A stretch of DNA of 64,000 nt. Origin: Fimbriimonas ginsengisoli Gsoil 348. GTDB taxonomy: Bacteria > Armatimonadota > Fimbriimonadia > Fimbriimonadales > Fimbriimonadaceae. Position numbers and translations under genes: made by a program. The DNA is taken from contig NZ_CP007139.1 in the NCBI RefSeq assembly GCF_000724625.1, positions 2,728,001 to 2,792,000 of the forward strand, given 5' to 3'. Shown here piece after piece: positions 1 through 8,632 of this stretch (position 1 is its first letter; every line of letters starts with the position of its first letter). Under the pieces are notes generated by a model. The model did no database searches, was not told where the DNA came from, and was given only the letters and a program-made list of their open reading frames with translations.

Positions 1-1205
1 GGCTCGCCGTGGGTCTCTCGGTTCCGCTTGCACTATTGTGCGGCGGACTCTCGCTTGGGATGCAACATGTCGACGTAGAGACAATCACTCTGCTCTTCGT
101 CTTGGAAGGGTTCGCCGCGGGAGCGTTGGCCGTGAATGCGGTGGTTCGAGCTCGTACGGTGGGTACCGTGCGAGTGCCGTTGGTCGCCAAACCGCGACTG
201 AACGTGAACCGCAAAGCGAAAGCGCCGTTCGCTACGCCTTATGCGGCGCAGTATTGGCTGGAATGGCACCGCCAGGGCCGGCTGCTTCCTATCCTGACCG
301 GAGTCGCCCTCGTACTCATCTCGGTCCCCCTCGTGCGAGAGCACGACCTTTACGAGCAGTACTACCAGGGGCACATGATCATGGTGAACACCTGGAGCTG
401 GGCCATGCTCCCCAGCCTTCCCTGGATCCCGCTCCTCATTTCGACGATCATCGGCATGGGCGTGAAGAAGTCCGACATGAGATCGGAAGAGGGGGTTTAC
501 CACCTCTATTACGCGACCCGGCCAATCGACTCGTCGGAAATGCTCAGGGCGAAATACGCCGCCATCGGTCGGGGAGTGTTGATCTCCTGGGGGATGACGA
601 TCGCCGTCGCCTTTGCGTGGCTCAGCGAGATCGCCTCCGACGGGGTCCTTCGGATGCCCACCTGGATGTTTATCCTGCGCTGGACGCCGGTAAGCCAGCT
701 CGCGCTGTACGCGGCGATGATCGTCCTCGCGGCCGTATGGACTTGGCGTAACCAAGCAATCGGAGCGTTCGTGGACTTCCTGCCCAGCCGGATCGCCGCC
801 CGGCTCTATCCGGTCGCCGTCACCCTTCTGGGAGCCATTTACTTCTCGCTGTTTGCACTGTCAAACCAGTTCTTGCAGCGCCCCGAGAGCATTTGGCTGG
901 TAGGCCCGGCGTTCAGCCTTGCCCTTGGCCTAAAGGTTTGGTCGGCCTTCCTGGTGAAAAACAAGCTCGCAACCCTTCGTCCGAGTGAAGGCGATTTCGC
1001 GGGGCGCGCGTTCGCGTCGTGGCTCAAAGTCGGTGCGGTGACCTCGCTGCTCTTCCTGTGGGTCGCCAACTTCTACTCGAGCGTCGGAGCCAACGTACCG
1101 ATCCTCTCCCCGCCGGTTGCCGTTCTCGCCGCCTTCTTGGTCGCCCCGTTAGTCCGTCCGATGGCGGCGCGCCTCGCTATCGAGCAGGGAAGGCACCAGA
1201 GGTAG
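1..1205 (+). CDS. Integral membrane protein, ABC-2 permease-like (5' truncated)
   Basis: The reading frame is open to the left edge of the window, so the true start lies outside; the first start-like codon inside is a GTG at 9. About 400 residues are visible, with roughly ten hydrophobic segments separated by short polar loops and a hydrophobic C-terminus. A soluble stretch around residues 150-185, containing a YYATRPI motif, resembles the loop after the second helix of ABC-2 type permeases. No ATPase domain is visible and the neighbour downstream is unrelated, so the ATPase partner, if any, must lie upstream. The family call is an inference from topology; another polytopic membrane protein is possible. 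Confidence 0.6.
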   Translation, partial: LAVGLSVPLALLCGGLSLGMQHVDVETITLLFVLEGFAAGALAVNAVVRARTVGTVRVPLVAKPRLNVNRKAKAPFATPYAAQYWLEWHRQGRLLPILTGVALVLISVPLVREHDLYEQYYQGHMIMVNTWSWAMLPSLPWIPLLISTIIGMGVKKSDMRSEEGVYHLYYATRPIDSSEMLRAKYAAIGRGVLISWGMTIAVAFAWLSEIASDGVLRMPTWMFILRWTPVSQLALYAAMIVLAAVWTWRNQAIGAFVDFLPSRIAARLYPVAVTLLGAIYFSLFALSNQFLQRPESIWLVGPAFSLALGLKVWSAFLVKNKLATLRPSEGDFAGRAFASWLKVGAVTSLLFLWVANFYSSVGANVPILSPPVAVLAAFLVAPLVRPMAARLAIEQGRHQR

Positions 1206-1293
1206 GCGGCTCTAACTGGGCGCGCGGGACGTATACGTCCCGTGTGCTCCATAAGAGCCGTCTAACGCCATCCTCACGCAGTATCATCCAGAC

Positions 1294-2157
1294 ATGAGCG
1301 ATATTGGAAGCCGTGGATATGTCGTGGCGGATGCGTTGGTCAGCACGAGTTGGGTTGCGCAGCATTTGGACGATCCGGATGTTCGGATCGTGGAGAGCAA
1401 CGAAGACCCACTGCTTTACGCGAGCGGACATATTCCGGGGGCGGTCGAGGTCGACTGGACCCGAGATCTGAACGATCCCCTGTGCCGCGATTATCTTCAG
1501 CGGGACCGGTTCGAAGCGCTCGCTTCGCGGATTGGGATCACCAGAGACACGACGATCGTTTTCTACGGCGACAAAAGCAACTGGTGGGCGACCTACGCGC
1601 TCTGGGTCTTTCACCTTTTCGGTCACACCAACTGCCGGATCATGGACGGTGGGCGGCTAAAGTGGCAGAAGGAAGGGCGGCCACTCACGAAGGAGGTCCC
1701 GAGCTATCCAGCGACCGAATACCGGTCGCCGGAGCGTGACGATAAGGAATTTCGCGCCTTCCGCGACCAGGTGCTGCAGCACCTGCATAGCCAGGGGAAG
1801 ATGATCGATGTTCGCTCGCCGGAAGAGTACAACGGAACTCGCCTTCACATGGAGGCTTATCCGAACGAGGGAGCCCTCCGCGGTGGGCACATCCCGGGCG
1901 CAAAGAATGTGCCGTGGGCAAAGGCGGTCGATCCGGAGACGGGCGAGTTTCTGCCGGCCGACAAGCTTCGCAGCTTGTACGAAGAGATGTCTGGTTTAAA
2001 TCCGCAAGACGACGTCATCGTCTACTGCCGCATAGGCGAGCGGTCGAGCCACACCTGGTTCGCGCTGCATTACTTGCTGGGGTATCCGAGCGTTCGGAAC
2101 TACGACGGCTCTTGGACCGAGTGGGGCAATCTCGTCGGCGCGCCGATCGAACGCTAA
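1294..2157 (+). CDS. Thiosulfate/3-mercaptopyruvate sulfurtransferase, two-domain rhodanese
   Basis: 287 residues, the usual length for a tandem rhodanese. Enzymes of this family move a sulfane sulfur from thiosulfate or mercaptopyruvate through a persulfide on one cysteine. The C-terminal domain has the active-site loop CRIGERS with the catalytic Cys at residue 245. The N-terminal domain has YGDKSN at the equivalent loop, with Asp instead of Cys, as expected for the inactive domain. The CRIGERS loop fits the thiosulfate-type subgroup better than the classic mercaptopyruvate loop CGSG. There is no signal peptide, so it should be cytoplasmic. It stands alone, 89 bases after the membrane protein gene. 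Fold is certain; the preferred donor is inferred. Confidence 0.9.
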   Translation: MSDIGSRGYVVADALVSTSWVAQHLDDPDVRIVESNEDPLLYASGHIPGAVEVDWTRDLNDPLCRDYLQRDRFEALASRIGITRDTTIVFYGDKSNWWATYALWVFHLFGHTNCRIMDGGRLKWQKEGRPLTKEVPSYPATEYRSPERDDKEFRAFRDQVLQHLHSQGKMIDVRSPEEYNGTRLHMEAYPNEGALRGGHIPGAKNVPWAKAVDPETGEFLPADKLRSLYEEMSGLNPQDDVIVYCRIGERSSHTWFALHYLLGYPSVRNYDGSWTEWGNLVGAPIER

Positions 2158-2218
2158 CCCGCCGAAAGCCCCGAAAGGCTTTCCTCGGGCTGGGTGGTCA
2201 CTAGGCTCTTAAGCGGAG

Positions 2219-2243
2219 ATTCCTCCCCGATTGGGGGAGGAAT
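2219..2243. other. Perfect inverted repeat upstream of the first receiver gene
   Basis: Arms ATTCCTCCCC (2219-2228) and GGGGAGGAAT (2234-2243) pair perfectly around a five-base loop. It lies between the rhodanese stop (2157) and the receiver start (2281). No T-run follows on the plus strand (AAAACG comes next), so it is not a standard intrinsic terminator for the rhodanese. It resembles, in composition only, the CT/GA-rich palindromes at 44717 and 55965. Its function is unknown; it could end the rhodanese transcript or shape the leader of the next gene. Confidence 0.5.
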
Positions 2244-2280
2244 AAAACGTTGAGGGCAAAATGGAAGCCGGAAGCCAGAA

Positions 2281-2718
2281 ATGCAGTCACACGGAGAAGT
2301 GGAGTCAACCGCGGAAGTCAAGAGGGTTTTGATCGTCGAGGATTATCCCGACGACGTATTGCTGATCGAGCGGGTGTTCAGCCGCTTGCCGGTCGAGATC
2401 GAAACGATGCACTTAGACGACGGCCGCGAGGCGGTGAAGCTAAGCGAGGCATGGAATCCTCTCGATGAGTTCTTCGACCTGGTGCTGCTCGACTCCCGTT
2501 TGCCCGGGGCGTCCGGCTTAGAGATGCTGAAGGCGCTCCGAATGTCCGACCCGATGGGCAAGGTTCCGATAGTCCTTCTGATCGGGGCTTCGGGAGACGA
2601 CTTCTCCGAGGTGGCGCTTGGATACGGGGCCGATGCTTGCATCGTAAAGCCTCTCGCGCCGGAGGCGTTCATGGATAAGGTCCGCAAAATCGCGGAGACC
2701 TGGCTGAACTTGAACTAA
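2281..2718 (+). CDS. Stand-alone CheY/Rcp1-like response regulator
   Basis: 145 residues, a single receiver domain with no output domain. The acidic pair is in VEDYPDD near residues 20-26, the phospho-acceptor is Asp71 in LLLDSRLPG, and the conserved Lys is in VKPL. The YPDDVLLIERVF type of N-terminus resembles Rcp1-like receivers that are partners of phytochrome-type or hybrid kinases. The ATG at 2281 is used; the first dozen residues are not conserved in receivers, so a shorter start is possible. No kinase is adjacent on this strand, but two kinases and two more receivers follow within 10 kb. It is cytoplasmic; partner assignment is open. Confidence 0.88.
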   Translation: MQSHGEVESTAEVKRVLIVEDYPDDVLLIERVFSRLPVEIETMHLDDGREAVKLSEAWNPLDEFFDLVLLDSRLPGASGLEMLKALRMSDPMGKVPIVLLIGASGDDFSEVALGYGADACIVKPLAPEAFMDKVRKIAETWLNLN

Positions 2719-2750
2719 GTCCACCGCTCCGCTTAGCGGAGCGGTGGACT
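2718..2750 (+). terminator. Perfect 15-bp hairpin overlapping the receiver stop codon
   Basis: AGTCCACCGCTCCGC (2718-2732) and GCGGAGCGGTGGACT (2736-2750) pair perfectly around the loop TTA. The left arm starts on the last base of the TAA stop codon. No T-run follows, so termination would rely on stem strength. It also lies 8 bases from the stop of the opposing small gene at 2758 and may serve both strands. Confidence 0.6.
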
Positions 2751-2757
2751 TGCGGCT

Positions 2758-3078
2758 CTAGCCGCGATGTCGCCCGTTGTGCTTCAGCCGCCAGATATCC
2801 CGGCTCACCTTGTTCAACTCACGTTGGGTGTGCCGCCGCTCACCGAGGGTGTACCGGTGGCCGTCACGGCGATCTCTCCATTCGCTTCGGCGAACCCGGG
2901 CTTCCTCGCGAGCAAGCCGGTTTCGCTCATGCCAAGTGAGGCCTCCCGAACGGACTCCCTGATGGATTCGATGCCACTGGTGGCGCTCTCGGTGGTTGAT
3001 GCTTTGTGCGTCGGCTACCGCCGGAACGATCGCGGCAACGGCGACGAGCGTCAACAACAGGCTCTTAATTCTTGTCAT
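2758..3078 (-). CDS. Small secreted Arg/His-rich protein of unknown function
   Basis: 106 residues from the ATG at 3078, chosen because it is preceded by GGAGAAAGAGAG and opens a clear signal peptide (MTRIK, hydrophobic core, cleavage near VADAQS). The frame extends further upstream but that part looks non-coding. The mature part is strongly basic, with repeated WHRI, LTWHERNRL and YTLGERR type segments, and ends in KHNGRHRG. I know this general type of short exported HxR-rich protein from many bacteria, with the pattern of an RHQ region, a SGxLT turn and an ER-rich helix, but it has no established function. It is divergent from the Spy-like gene at 3245, with 166 bases between, suggesting shared control. 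Confidence 0.72.
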   Translation of the reverse strand: MTRIKSLLLTLVAVAAIVPAVADAQSINHRERHQWHRIHQGVRSGGLTWHERNRLAREEARVRRSEWRDRRDGHRYTLGERRHTQRELNKVSRDIWRLKHNGRHRG

Positions 3079-3244
3079 CTCTCTTTCTCCAAGGGCCCGT
3101 AAAGTTACTGGGCCACATTCCAGTTGGGACGCTCTCCCGACTCCTCGGTTCACTGGCCTGTCGAAAAGCCCGCGGGTGAACAAACCGGCCGCCGACGGCG
3201 TTATAGCGGACGTGGCCGGCCGATTGGGCGGCAGGAGATGGAGC

Positions 3245-3676
3245 ATGAAAAAAAGTTTTCTGATCGTTTGTTTGGCGGCGGCCCTTGGCTTAGCGACGGG
3301 TGCGATGGCCCAGTCCGCCGGTCCCGTGGGCGGCGCGCCGTCAAGTTCTTCCGGTAATCATGCGGGACACGGGCAGAGAGAAAAGATCACCGAGGAGATC
3401 CTTGCCAAGCTGCACCTCACCGCCGACCAGAAGGCGAAGCTGAAGGCGCACGCCGAAGAGCTCAAGAACAAAATCAAGGAGATCCGCAAAGGTTCCAAGG
3501 GAGCTCCCACGGACGAGCAGAAGGCCAAGATGAAGGAACTGCGGAAAGCGAACCACGAATTCCTCAAGCAGACCCTCACGAAGGATCAACTGCGTGAGTT
3601 CATGAAGCTCCGAAACGAGAAGATGAAGGAGCTCAAGGAAAAGAACAAGGGTTCCGGAAAAGTCGGCACCCCCTAG
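3245..3676 (+). CDS. Periplasmic Spy/CpxP-like LTXXQ-type protein
   Basis: 143 residues from the ATG at 3245, preceded by AGGAG; this start gives a textbook signal peptide (MKKSFLIV, cleavage near AMAQS). The mature protein is highly charged and helical, with the motif LHLTADQKAKL near residue 57 and a second LTKDQLREF near residue 117, which are the two LTXXQ-like motifs of the Spy/CpxP family. Known members are periplasmic chaperones or stress sensors acting on unfolded or metal-stressed envelope. Length and motif spacing fit. The neighbour across the divergent promoter is another small exported protein, so both may belong to an envelope-stress response; that link is inferred. Confidence 0.75.
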   Translation: MKKSFLIVCLAAALGLATGAMAQSAGPVGGAPSSSSGNHAGHGQREKITEEILAKLHLTADQKAKLKAHAEELKNKIKEIRKGSKGAPTDEQKAKMKELRKANHEFLKQTLTKDQLREFMKLRNEKMKELKEKNKGSGKVGTP

Positions 3677-3682
3677 GCCTCG

Positions 3683-4108
3683 CTATCCCGCGCCGACGCT
3701 TTGGTAAATTCCCAACGACTCGATTACCTGGAGAATCCGATCCGGCGACGGCGGCTTCACCAGGTAATCGTGGATACCGAGAGCGGCCGCGTTCTTGTGG
3801 TCCCGGGCTTCATCCGAGCCGGATAAGATAACGACCGGCAGCGCGTCCAAGCTCCGTTGCTGCCGGATCCAGGCCAAGACTTCCATCCCGTTTCGGTAAG
3901 GCAGCTTCAGGTCCAGCAATACGAGCCGGGGGAGCGGATATTGCTCCCGGTCGGCGTACGGTCCGACGCCGGCCAGATAGTCGAGCGCCTTCTGACCGTC
4001 CTCGGCCACCTGAACTGGGTTCGCGACCTGCGCCTTCTTCAAAGACCTGCGAAGCGCGAAGACGTCGTCCTCGTTATCTTCAACCAGTAAGATCGTTTTT
4101 CGCGTCAT
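3683..4108 (-). CDS. Stand-alone Rcp1-like response regulator, partner of the upstream kinase
   Basis: 141 residues from the ATG at 4108, chosen because it overlaps the TGA of the kinase gene (ATGA overlap at 4105-4108), implying translational coupling. It is a single receiver domain: acidic residues in VEDNEDD, phospho-acceptor Asp66 in LLDLKLPYRNG, conserved Lys in VKPP. No output domain. The LDLKLPYRNGMEVL segment is typical of Rcp1-type receivers paired with phytochrome-like or GAF/PAS kinases. The natural reading is that the kinase encoded just before it phosphorylates this protein. It converges on the Spy-like gene with only 6 bases between stop codons. Confidence 0.92.
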   Translation of the reverse strand: MTRKTILLVEDNEDDVFALRRSLKKAQVANPVQVAEDGQKALDYLAGVGPYADREQYPLPRLVLLDLKLPYRNGMEVLAWIRQQRSLDALPVVILSGSDEARDHKNAAALGIHDYLVKPPSPDRILQVIESLGIYQSVGAG

Positions 4109-6558
4109 CGAGCTCCCCCTGCCGCTTGAAGGTCGACCCAAAACCGGCTCCCCGAATGTCCGTCCGACTCCAACCCGACCGCGCCCCCCATCCGCTCGGC
4201 CGCTTTCCGGACGATCGCCAGGCCGATGCCGGTCCCTTCGTAAGGGAGTTTGGCGTGAATCCTTTCGAACATCGTGAACAAGCGGTGGTGATATTGAGGA
4301 TCGATGCCGATGCCGTTATCTTCGATCCATAGACGTATTTTGTCGCCGTGTCGCTCCGTCCTTACTCGAACCACCGGTTTATTCCCGGGGGCGACGAATT
4401 TGATGGCGTTATTCAGCAGGTTCGAAATGATCTGAACCAGCGACGGCTCGTGCCCGATGACTTCTCCCAGCGGCTCGACGATGACCTCGGCATTCGGAGG
4501 CTGTAGGGCCGGATAATGATAGATCGTGTCGTGCACGAGCTTGTCGAGCGGTATCACTTCGATCGTCAGCTCGTCTCGGGCGACCCGGCCGTAGGTCAAG
4601 ATGTCCTGGATCATCTTGTCGAGCCTGGTGCAATTCTCGGCGATCCGGTCCACGCTGTGGAGCGCGTCCGGCTCACGCTCCAACAGGTCGCGATAATCCT
4701 CCATTAAGGCGCGACAATGGACGTTCATCGCTCTCAACGGAGCGCGGAGGTCGTGCGAAACCGTATACGAAAACTCTTCCATTTGGGCGACCGCTTCCCG
4801 GAGCGAGGCGGTTCGCTCCTGTACGTGCTCTTCAAGCTCGTCGCGAGACTTCGCCAGCTCGATTGCGGCCCTCTTCAGGGCCTCTTCGTCACGCTTTCGC
4901 TGAGTGATATCGCGCGCGATCTTCGAAGCGCCGATGACCTCTCCGGCGTCGTTCTTGATCGGCGACACCGACAGTGAGATATCGACGAGGTTGCCGGCCT
5001 TGTCACGTCGTTTCGTTTCGTAATGGTCGACACGCAGTCCCCTGCGAATCTGGCCGATGATGGTGGCCTCCTCGTCGATATGCCCTTCCGGAAAGAGGAT
5101 CGTAATCGGTTGGCCAACCACCTCCTCCTCCGTATAGCCGAACATCCGCTCGGCGCCCGCGTTCCATGAGGTGATAATGCCGTCGAGGGTTTTGCTGATA
5201 ATTGCGTCGTCCGAAGATTCCACAATCGAGGCGAGGTGCCGACTCTGAACTTCGGCCCGCTTGACCGCCGCCAATTCCCGCTGCAGCGACGTTTGGAGGT
5301 TGGCGTTATCGATGGCGGTCGCGGCTTGAGCGGCAAGGGCGACGACCATCTCTTCGGAGACCTGGGTAAATACGTTCGGCCGGGGGTCGCCAAAGAGCAG
5401 AGCGCCGAACACCTCACCCGACTTTGAGATCACAGGCGCGGCAAGGTAGCTCTTCACCGGAAGGTGCCCGGGCGGCGTTCCGTAGTACGGCGCGTTCTGG
5501 CCGAACCGCGGGTCTTGCGTAACGTCCCCAAGGCGGACAATCGCTTTGCCGCTAAACGTGGGAGCAAAGATCGCGGTGTTCCGCGGCATCGGGAAGTCGG
5601 AAAATTCCTCTGGTGGCGCACCTGACAAGGTGTACAGCTTATAAGACTCGCCCTGGCCATCTCGAACAATGTAAAAGAATGCGCCGAAGGCCGCCCCCGA
5701 AACCTCACATCCGGCATCGGTGACAAGCTGAACGACCTTTACCAGCTCCTGCTCCGAGACGAGCGCGCTAGCGACCTCTTGTAATATTTGCCGGGTGCGG
5801 GAGAGTTCGTGGAGCCCTTCTTCCGCTCGCCGCCGCTCGGCGATCTCGTTCTCGAGCGCCGCCGCCTTTTGCTGCATTACGGCGATCGCCCTGACCTGCT
5901 CGTCTGCGGTACGGTTGGCCGATCCATAGCTCTCCGCCGGAATAACGCGCGAGTGTTCTTTGCAGATATGTTCGAACAAGTCGATGGACGACGACTCGTA
6001 AAATCCATTAATCGGATAGCCGCAAAAAAGCGAGAATTCGTATCGCTTGCCGAGATCGTTCCACAGTTCTTCCAGCCGAAGAGCGGCCTTGCCGTTTCCC
6101 TGGGCGAGCAAGATCGCCACCATTTCGCCGAAGGCATGGAGCTGTCGCCCACCGGCGCAGGCTTTGTCCATGAGAGGTCCAAGCACTGCCTGGAACATCT
6201 CGGCGTCTGGCCAACCATCGCGGATGAACTTCGAAAGCGTTTCCTCCGCGTCGAGGGGGACGTACTGATTCCGGCCCTTCACGAGGGAAACATCGATTCC
6301 GTAGGAGGAAAGTTCGTGTTCGATGACCGCCCGGTGTTCGGCGGTGGCAATAACGATTCCTGCGCTGCCGGCGCCGAGCGCCGAGCCGATGAAAGAGCCA
6401 ACGGAGCGGCCGAGAACGGCGTCGTCTTCGTAAAACTGAACGAAGTGCTCGCAAGCCCCGAACATGCGCTTCTTAGTTTTACCGTCCTCACCCGTCCTTG
6501 GATGGCGATTCTGCTCCAAATGGAGGTCATGGGGGCTGACTTGGGTGCTTCTTTTCAA
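4105..6558 (-). CDS. Sensor histidine kinase: MEDS-GAF-PAS-HisKA-HATPase
   Basis: 817 residues, no transmembrane segment, so a cytoplasmic sensor. Residues about 35-195 match the MEDS (DcmR-type) sensory domain, with the opening EHFVQFYEDD. A coiled coil (near 225-255) leads to a GAF domain (about 260-410), then a PAS domain (about 440-560, with GITSWNAGAERMFGYTEEEVVG). The HisKA motif SHDLRAP carries the phospho-acceptor His602, and the ATPase has the N box (NLLNNAIKF) and GTGIGLAI box. The gene is translationally coupled to the receiver at 3683-4108, its likely substrate. No chromophore Cys is obvious in the GAF domain. The ligand is unknown; MEDS domains have been linked to sensing of small organic compounds. 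Confidence 0.93.
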   Translation of the reverse strand: MKRSTQVSPHDLHLEQNRHPRTGEDGKTKKRMFGACEHFVQFYEDDAVLGRSVGSFIGSALGAGSAGIVIATAEHRAVIEHELSSYGIDVSLVKGRNQYVPLDAEETLSKFIRDGWPDAEMFQAVLGPLMDKACAGGRQLHAFGEMVAILLAQGNGKAALRLEELWNDLGKRYEFSLFCGYPINGFYESSSIDLFEHICKEHSRVIPAESYGSANRTADEQVRAIAVMQQKAAALENEIAERRRAEEGLHELSRTRQILQEVASALVSEQELVKVVQLVTDAGCEVSGAAFGAFFYIVRDGQGESYKLYTLSGAPPEEFSDFPMPRNTAIFAPTFSGKAIVRLGDVTQDPRFGQNAPYYGTPPGHLPVKSYLAAPVISKSGEVFGALLFGDPRPNVFTQVSEEMVVALAAQAATAIDNANLQTSLQRELAAVKRAEVQSRHLASIVESSDDAIISKTLDGIITSWNAGAERMFGYTEEEVVGQPITILFPEGHIDEEATIIGQIRRGLRVDHYETKRRDKAGNLVDISLSVSPIKNDAGEVIGASKIARDITQRKRDEEALKRAAIELAKSRDELEEHVQERTASLREAVAQMEEFSYTVSHDLRAPLRAMNVHCRALMEDYRDLLEREPDALHSVDRIAENCTRLDKMIQDILTYGRVARDELTIEVIPLDKLVHDTIYHYPALQPPNAEVIVEPLGEVIGHEPSLVQIISNLLNNAIKFVAPGNKPVVRVRTERHGDKIRLWIEDNGIGIDPQYHHRLFTMFERIHAKLPYEGTGIGLAIVRKAAERMGGAVGLESDGHSGSRFWVDLQAAGGAR

Positions 6559-7286
6559 GGGCGGTTTTCCATCGGGAACGAGTTCGCAAGGTGAAAGCCC
6601 GTGCCCGGATTTATTAGGTACAGATGGCAGAGCTACTCCCTAGAGTGCGTCGAAAGGTCTGCTGCTACGTCCAGCCCATTCAAGTCCTCGGGACAAGCCG
6701 AAGGCCCCCCGGCGAACCGCCCTCAAGTTTTCGACGTGGATTCTCCGGTTTTAGTTTCGGAAACCGCGCCATCGTTACGGCAGCGACTTGGCCATTTTGG
6801 CCCGAACTTCCAGCCGAACCTTCGCCCGAAGGGCAAGAGGACCCCTGGGCCACTTGTCGACGACATACGGGTACCACGCCCATGGCCGTTCGTAGCCGCG
6901 GAATGACGCCTCCCCCAGCCTTAATACCGTTTAGTTAACGTGGCACGGGCGGCTCGCCCGTGGGTATCTCGGGCGGCCCGCCCGAGTAAAAAGCCTATCG
7001 TTCAACCCTATCTAAACGGTGTTGCCCCCAGCCTGGCGACCTGAAAGGCCGAGGCTTGGAGATCGTCACTTTGGCGTGCGCGAAGAGGGTACGTCGCCTC
7101 CCCTCCCCGACGCCCCCCGTCCTGCTTGCTGCCACCGGGACCGCGGAGATGTCGCACCGTTCAATTCGGCGGCAGTTAATAGGACATGGATCGTCAGATA
7201 CCTCGTTTGTCAATGCGGGCGTTCAAGTTCGGTATTTAGGACGGTCGGCACGGTTTATGATCTAGAATGAAGCAAGGTGAAAACTA
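6559..7286. other. 728-bp intergenic stretch with no convincing gene
   Basis: Only short overlapping ORFs on both strands occur here, with no signal sequence, domain or good ribosome site, so I call none. The stretch contains the two-hairpin palindromic element at 6944-6986. It should also contain the promoter of the kinase-receiver operon (leftward) and that of the 43-residue gene at 7287 (rightward). Confidence 0.6.
6944..6986. repeat. REP-like two-hairpin element, copy A
   Basis: Two adjacent palindromes: CACGGGCG-GCT-CGCCCGTG (6944-6962) and CTCGGGCG-GCC-CGCCCGAG (6968-6986), separated by GGTAT and followed by TAAAAAGCC. The same layout recurs at 61751-61793, and single-hairpin derivatives occur at 34414 and 40950. 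It is intergenic here. Confidence 0.85.
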
Positions 7287-7418
7287 ATGGGTGACAAGAA
7301 ACCAAAGAAGAATTCGTCCGGTAACGCGGATGCTCAGAAAGCCAAGCAACTTAAGAATGCCGCAAGTCGGGACGCCGTCCGTCCGGGGAACGAAATCAAG
7401 AAAGATAAGAAGAAGTAG
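7287..7418 (+). CDS. Small lysine-rich protein (43 aa)
   Basis: The ORF begins with ATG at 7287 preceded by AAGGTG at good spacing, and ends at the TAG at 7416. The product starts MGDKKPKKNSSG and ends NEIKKDKKK, strongly basic and probably disordered. Short MGDK-PKK type proteins are annotated in many bacteria without a function, which together with the ribosome site is why I accept it despite its size. No neighbour informs on its role. Confidence 0.6.
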   Translation: MGDKKPKKNSSGNADAQKAKQLKNAASRDAVRPGNEIKKDKKK

Positions 7419-7635
7419 TCTTCTTGAAGCATTGCGATCCAATCACTCTCGATTGATTTTGAGTCGATCGTCAGTCTGGTGCCGGGCTAAATTAATTAAG
7501 TGGCGTTCCGATCTACAATTCAAGGTACAGTAGAGCTGTGAGAGCCGCTCCCCAAGCGCTATCGGATTAGCCGCCTCTACTCACTATCAAGTGAGCCTCA
7601 CATTCGGTAGCTCCTTCGTGTCGACTTCCGCTGGG

Positions 7636-8082
7636 ATGAATATGAATGGTTTACGGCGATCTCTCCTCTTAGTTGAAGACAGCCCGGATGACGTATTTCT
7701 GTCCGTGAGGGGGATCGCTGCCTCGGGCGTGCCCTGCGACGTGAACTTGCTCGAGCCCGGAGGGGAGGCCCTTAGCCTGCTGCTAGAGCGTGAGGGGCCA
7801 ACCCCCGATCTCATCGTGCTCGACTTTCACTTGCCTGGGCAGAACGGCCTCGAAATCCTCCGCGCCCTTCGAAAGCAGGAGAAGACGAAACTGATTCCGA
7901 TCGTCATTCTCAGCGACCTGCAATCGGAAAAGGACGTGAAAGAGTGCCTATCCGGTGGAGCGAATAGTTGCGTTCAGAAGGCGTCCGACCCCGCCGTTTA
8001 CGCTGACAACATTGGGTTGATCGTTCGATACTGGCTGACCGTGCATCGGACTCCAGATTCCCCCGTCGCAGCCCAGCCGTAA
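7636..8082 (+). CDS. Stand-alone response regulator receiver
   Basis: 148 residues from the ATG at 7636; in-frame alternatives are GTG at 7591 and ATG at 7642, and no ribosome site decides between them. It is a single receiver domain: LLVEDSPDD near the start, phospho-acceptor Asp63 in IVLDFHLPGQNG, and a Lys in VQKASD where receivers normally have KP. No DNA-binding domain follows. It is the third orphan receiver in this island and lies directly before two tiny genes and the kaiC-kaiB-kinase operon on the other strand, so it is a candidate partner of the kinase at 8633-9901. Confidence 0.88.
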   Translation: MNMNGLRRSLLLVEDSPDDVFLSVRGIAASGVPCDVNLLEPGGEALSLLLEREGPTPDLIVLDFHLPGQNGLEILRALRKQEKTKLIPIVILSDLQSEKDVKECLSGGANSCVQKASDPAVYADNIGLIVRYWLTVHRTPDSPVAAQP

Positions 8083-8115
8083 ACCCACCCGTAGCTCTTG
8101 CCGAGTTGAACCGCC

Positions 8116-8133
8116 GCCAGCATGCTTGCTGGC
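8116..8133. other. Short perfect hairpin after the receiver gene
   Basis: GCCAGCA (8116-8122) and TGCTGGC (8127-8133) flank the loop TGCT. It lies 33 bases after the receiver stop, with no T-run. It may be a weak terminator or a processing site. Confidence 0.4.
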
Positions 8134-8188
8134 ACCGGCCCCAAATTCGTGGCTCAAAAAACGGCCCGCGTTGCTGGCCCGAGGAGAA

Positions 8189-8380
8189 ATGTCCGAACAA
8201 GAAGCCACCGATATCGCGAGCCAACTACTCGCGACCTATACCGACCGGGCCTTCGAGATATCGATGCCCGACCAAGAGAGTTACGACCTCATGCGGGCCA
8301 CGTTTCTTCGCCTGGGCCGGGCGACGGGACCGGACGGAGAGTTCTTCGTGATCAAGGTTTTCGCCGTCATCGGAACGTGA
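8189..8380 (+). CDS. Small hypothetical protein (63 aa)
   Basis: The ATG at 8189 is preceded by GAGGAGAA at ideal distance; the frame extends further 5' but that part is not protein-like. The product is acidic, begins MSEQEATDIASQL and has a mixed helix-strand pattern ending in VIKVFAVIGT. I do not recognise it. It sits between the orphan receiver and another small gene, in the same orientation, so the three may be co-transcribed. Confidence 0.6.
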   Translation: MSEQEATDIASQLLATYTDRAFEISMPDQESYDLMRATFLRLGRATGPDGEFFVIKVFAVIGT

Positions 8381-8412
8381 TCCGATCTTCAACCACTACC
8401 AAGGAAAAAACT

Positions 8413-8613
8413 ATGGAAACAAAAACACCTCAGCGGGACAGCTCCGACGCCAAAAACTACGTAAAGTCGCTACGCGATGCCGTCAAGCGGCGCTATGCAA
8501 ATGAATACCTGGCCTGGATTCTGGCCGGGCGAACGGGCGTTGCCCCGGGGCGGGGCCGTCTGTCGCCGGTCCTATGGAAGGCCGTCTGCGCAAACCTGGA
8601 CGCGCTGGCCTGA
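8413..8613 (+). CDS. Small basic hypothetical protein (66 aa)
   Basis: The ATG at 8413 follows AAGGAAAAAACT, a good ribosome site. The product, starting METKTPQRDSSD, has a basic helical middle (VKSLRDAVKRRYANEYL) and a GRGRLSPVLWKAV tail. I do not recognise it. It begins 32 bases after the 63-residue gene and ends 19 bases before the convergent kinase gene, so it is probably the last gene of a small unit with the receiver. Confidence 0.6.
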   Translation: METKTPQRDSSDAKNYVKSLRDAVKRRYANEYLAWILAGRTGVAPGRGRLSPVLWKAVCANLDALA

Positions 8614-8632
8614 TCTCCGGTTCGACGATCCG

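Noticed and set aside
6601-6938. Overlapping ORFs on both strands between the MEDS kinase and the 43-residue gene
   Set aside because: Three mutually exclusive ORFs of about 70-105 codons, none with a ribosome site, signal peptide or protein-like composition.
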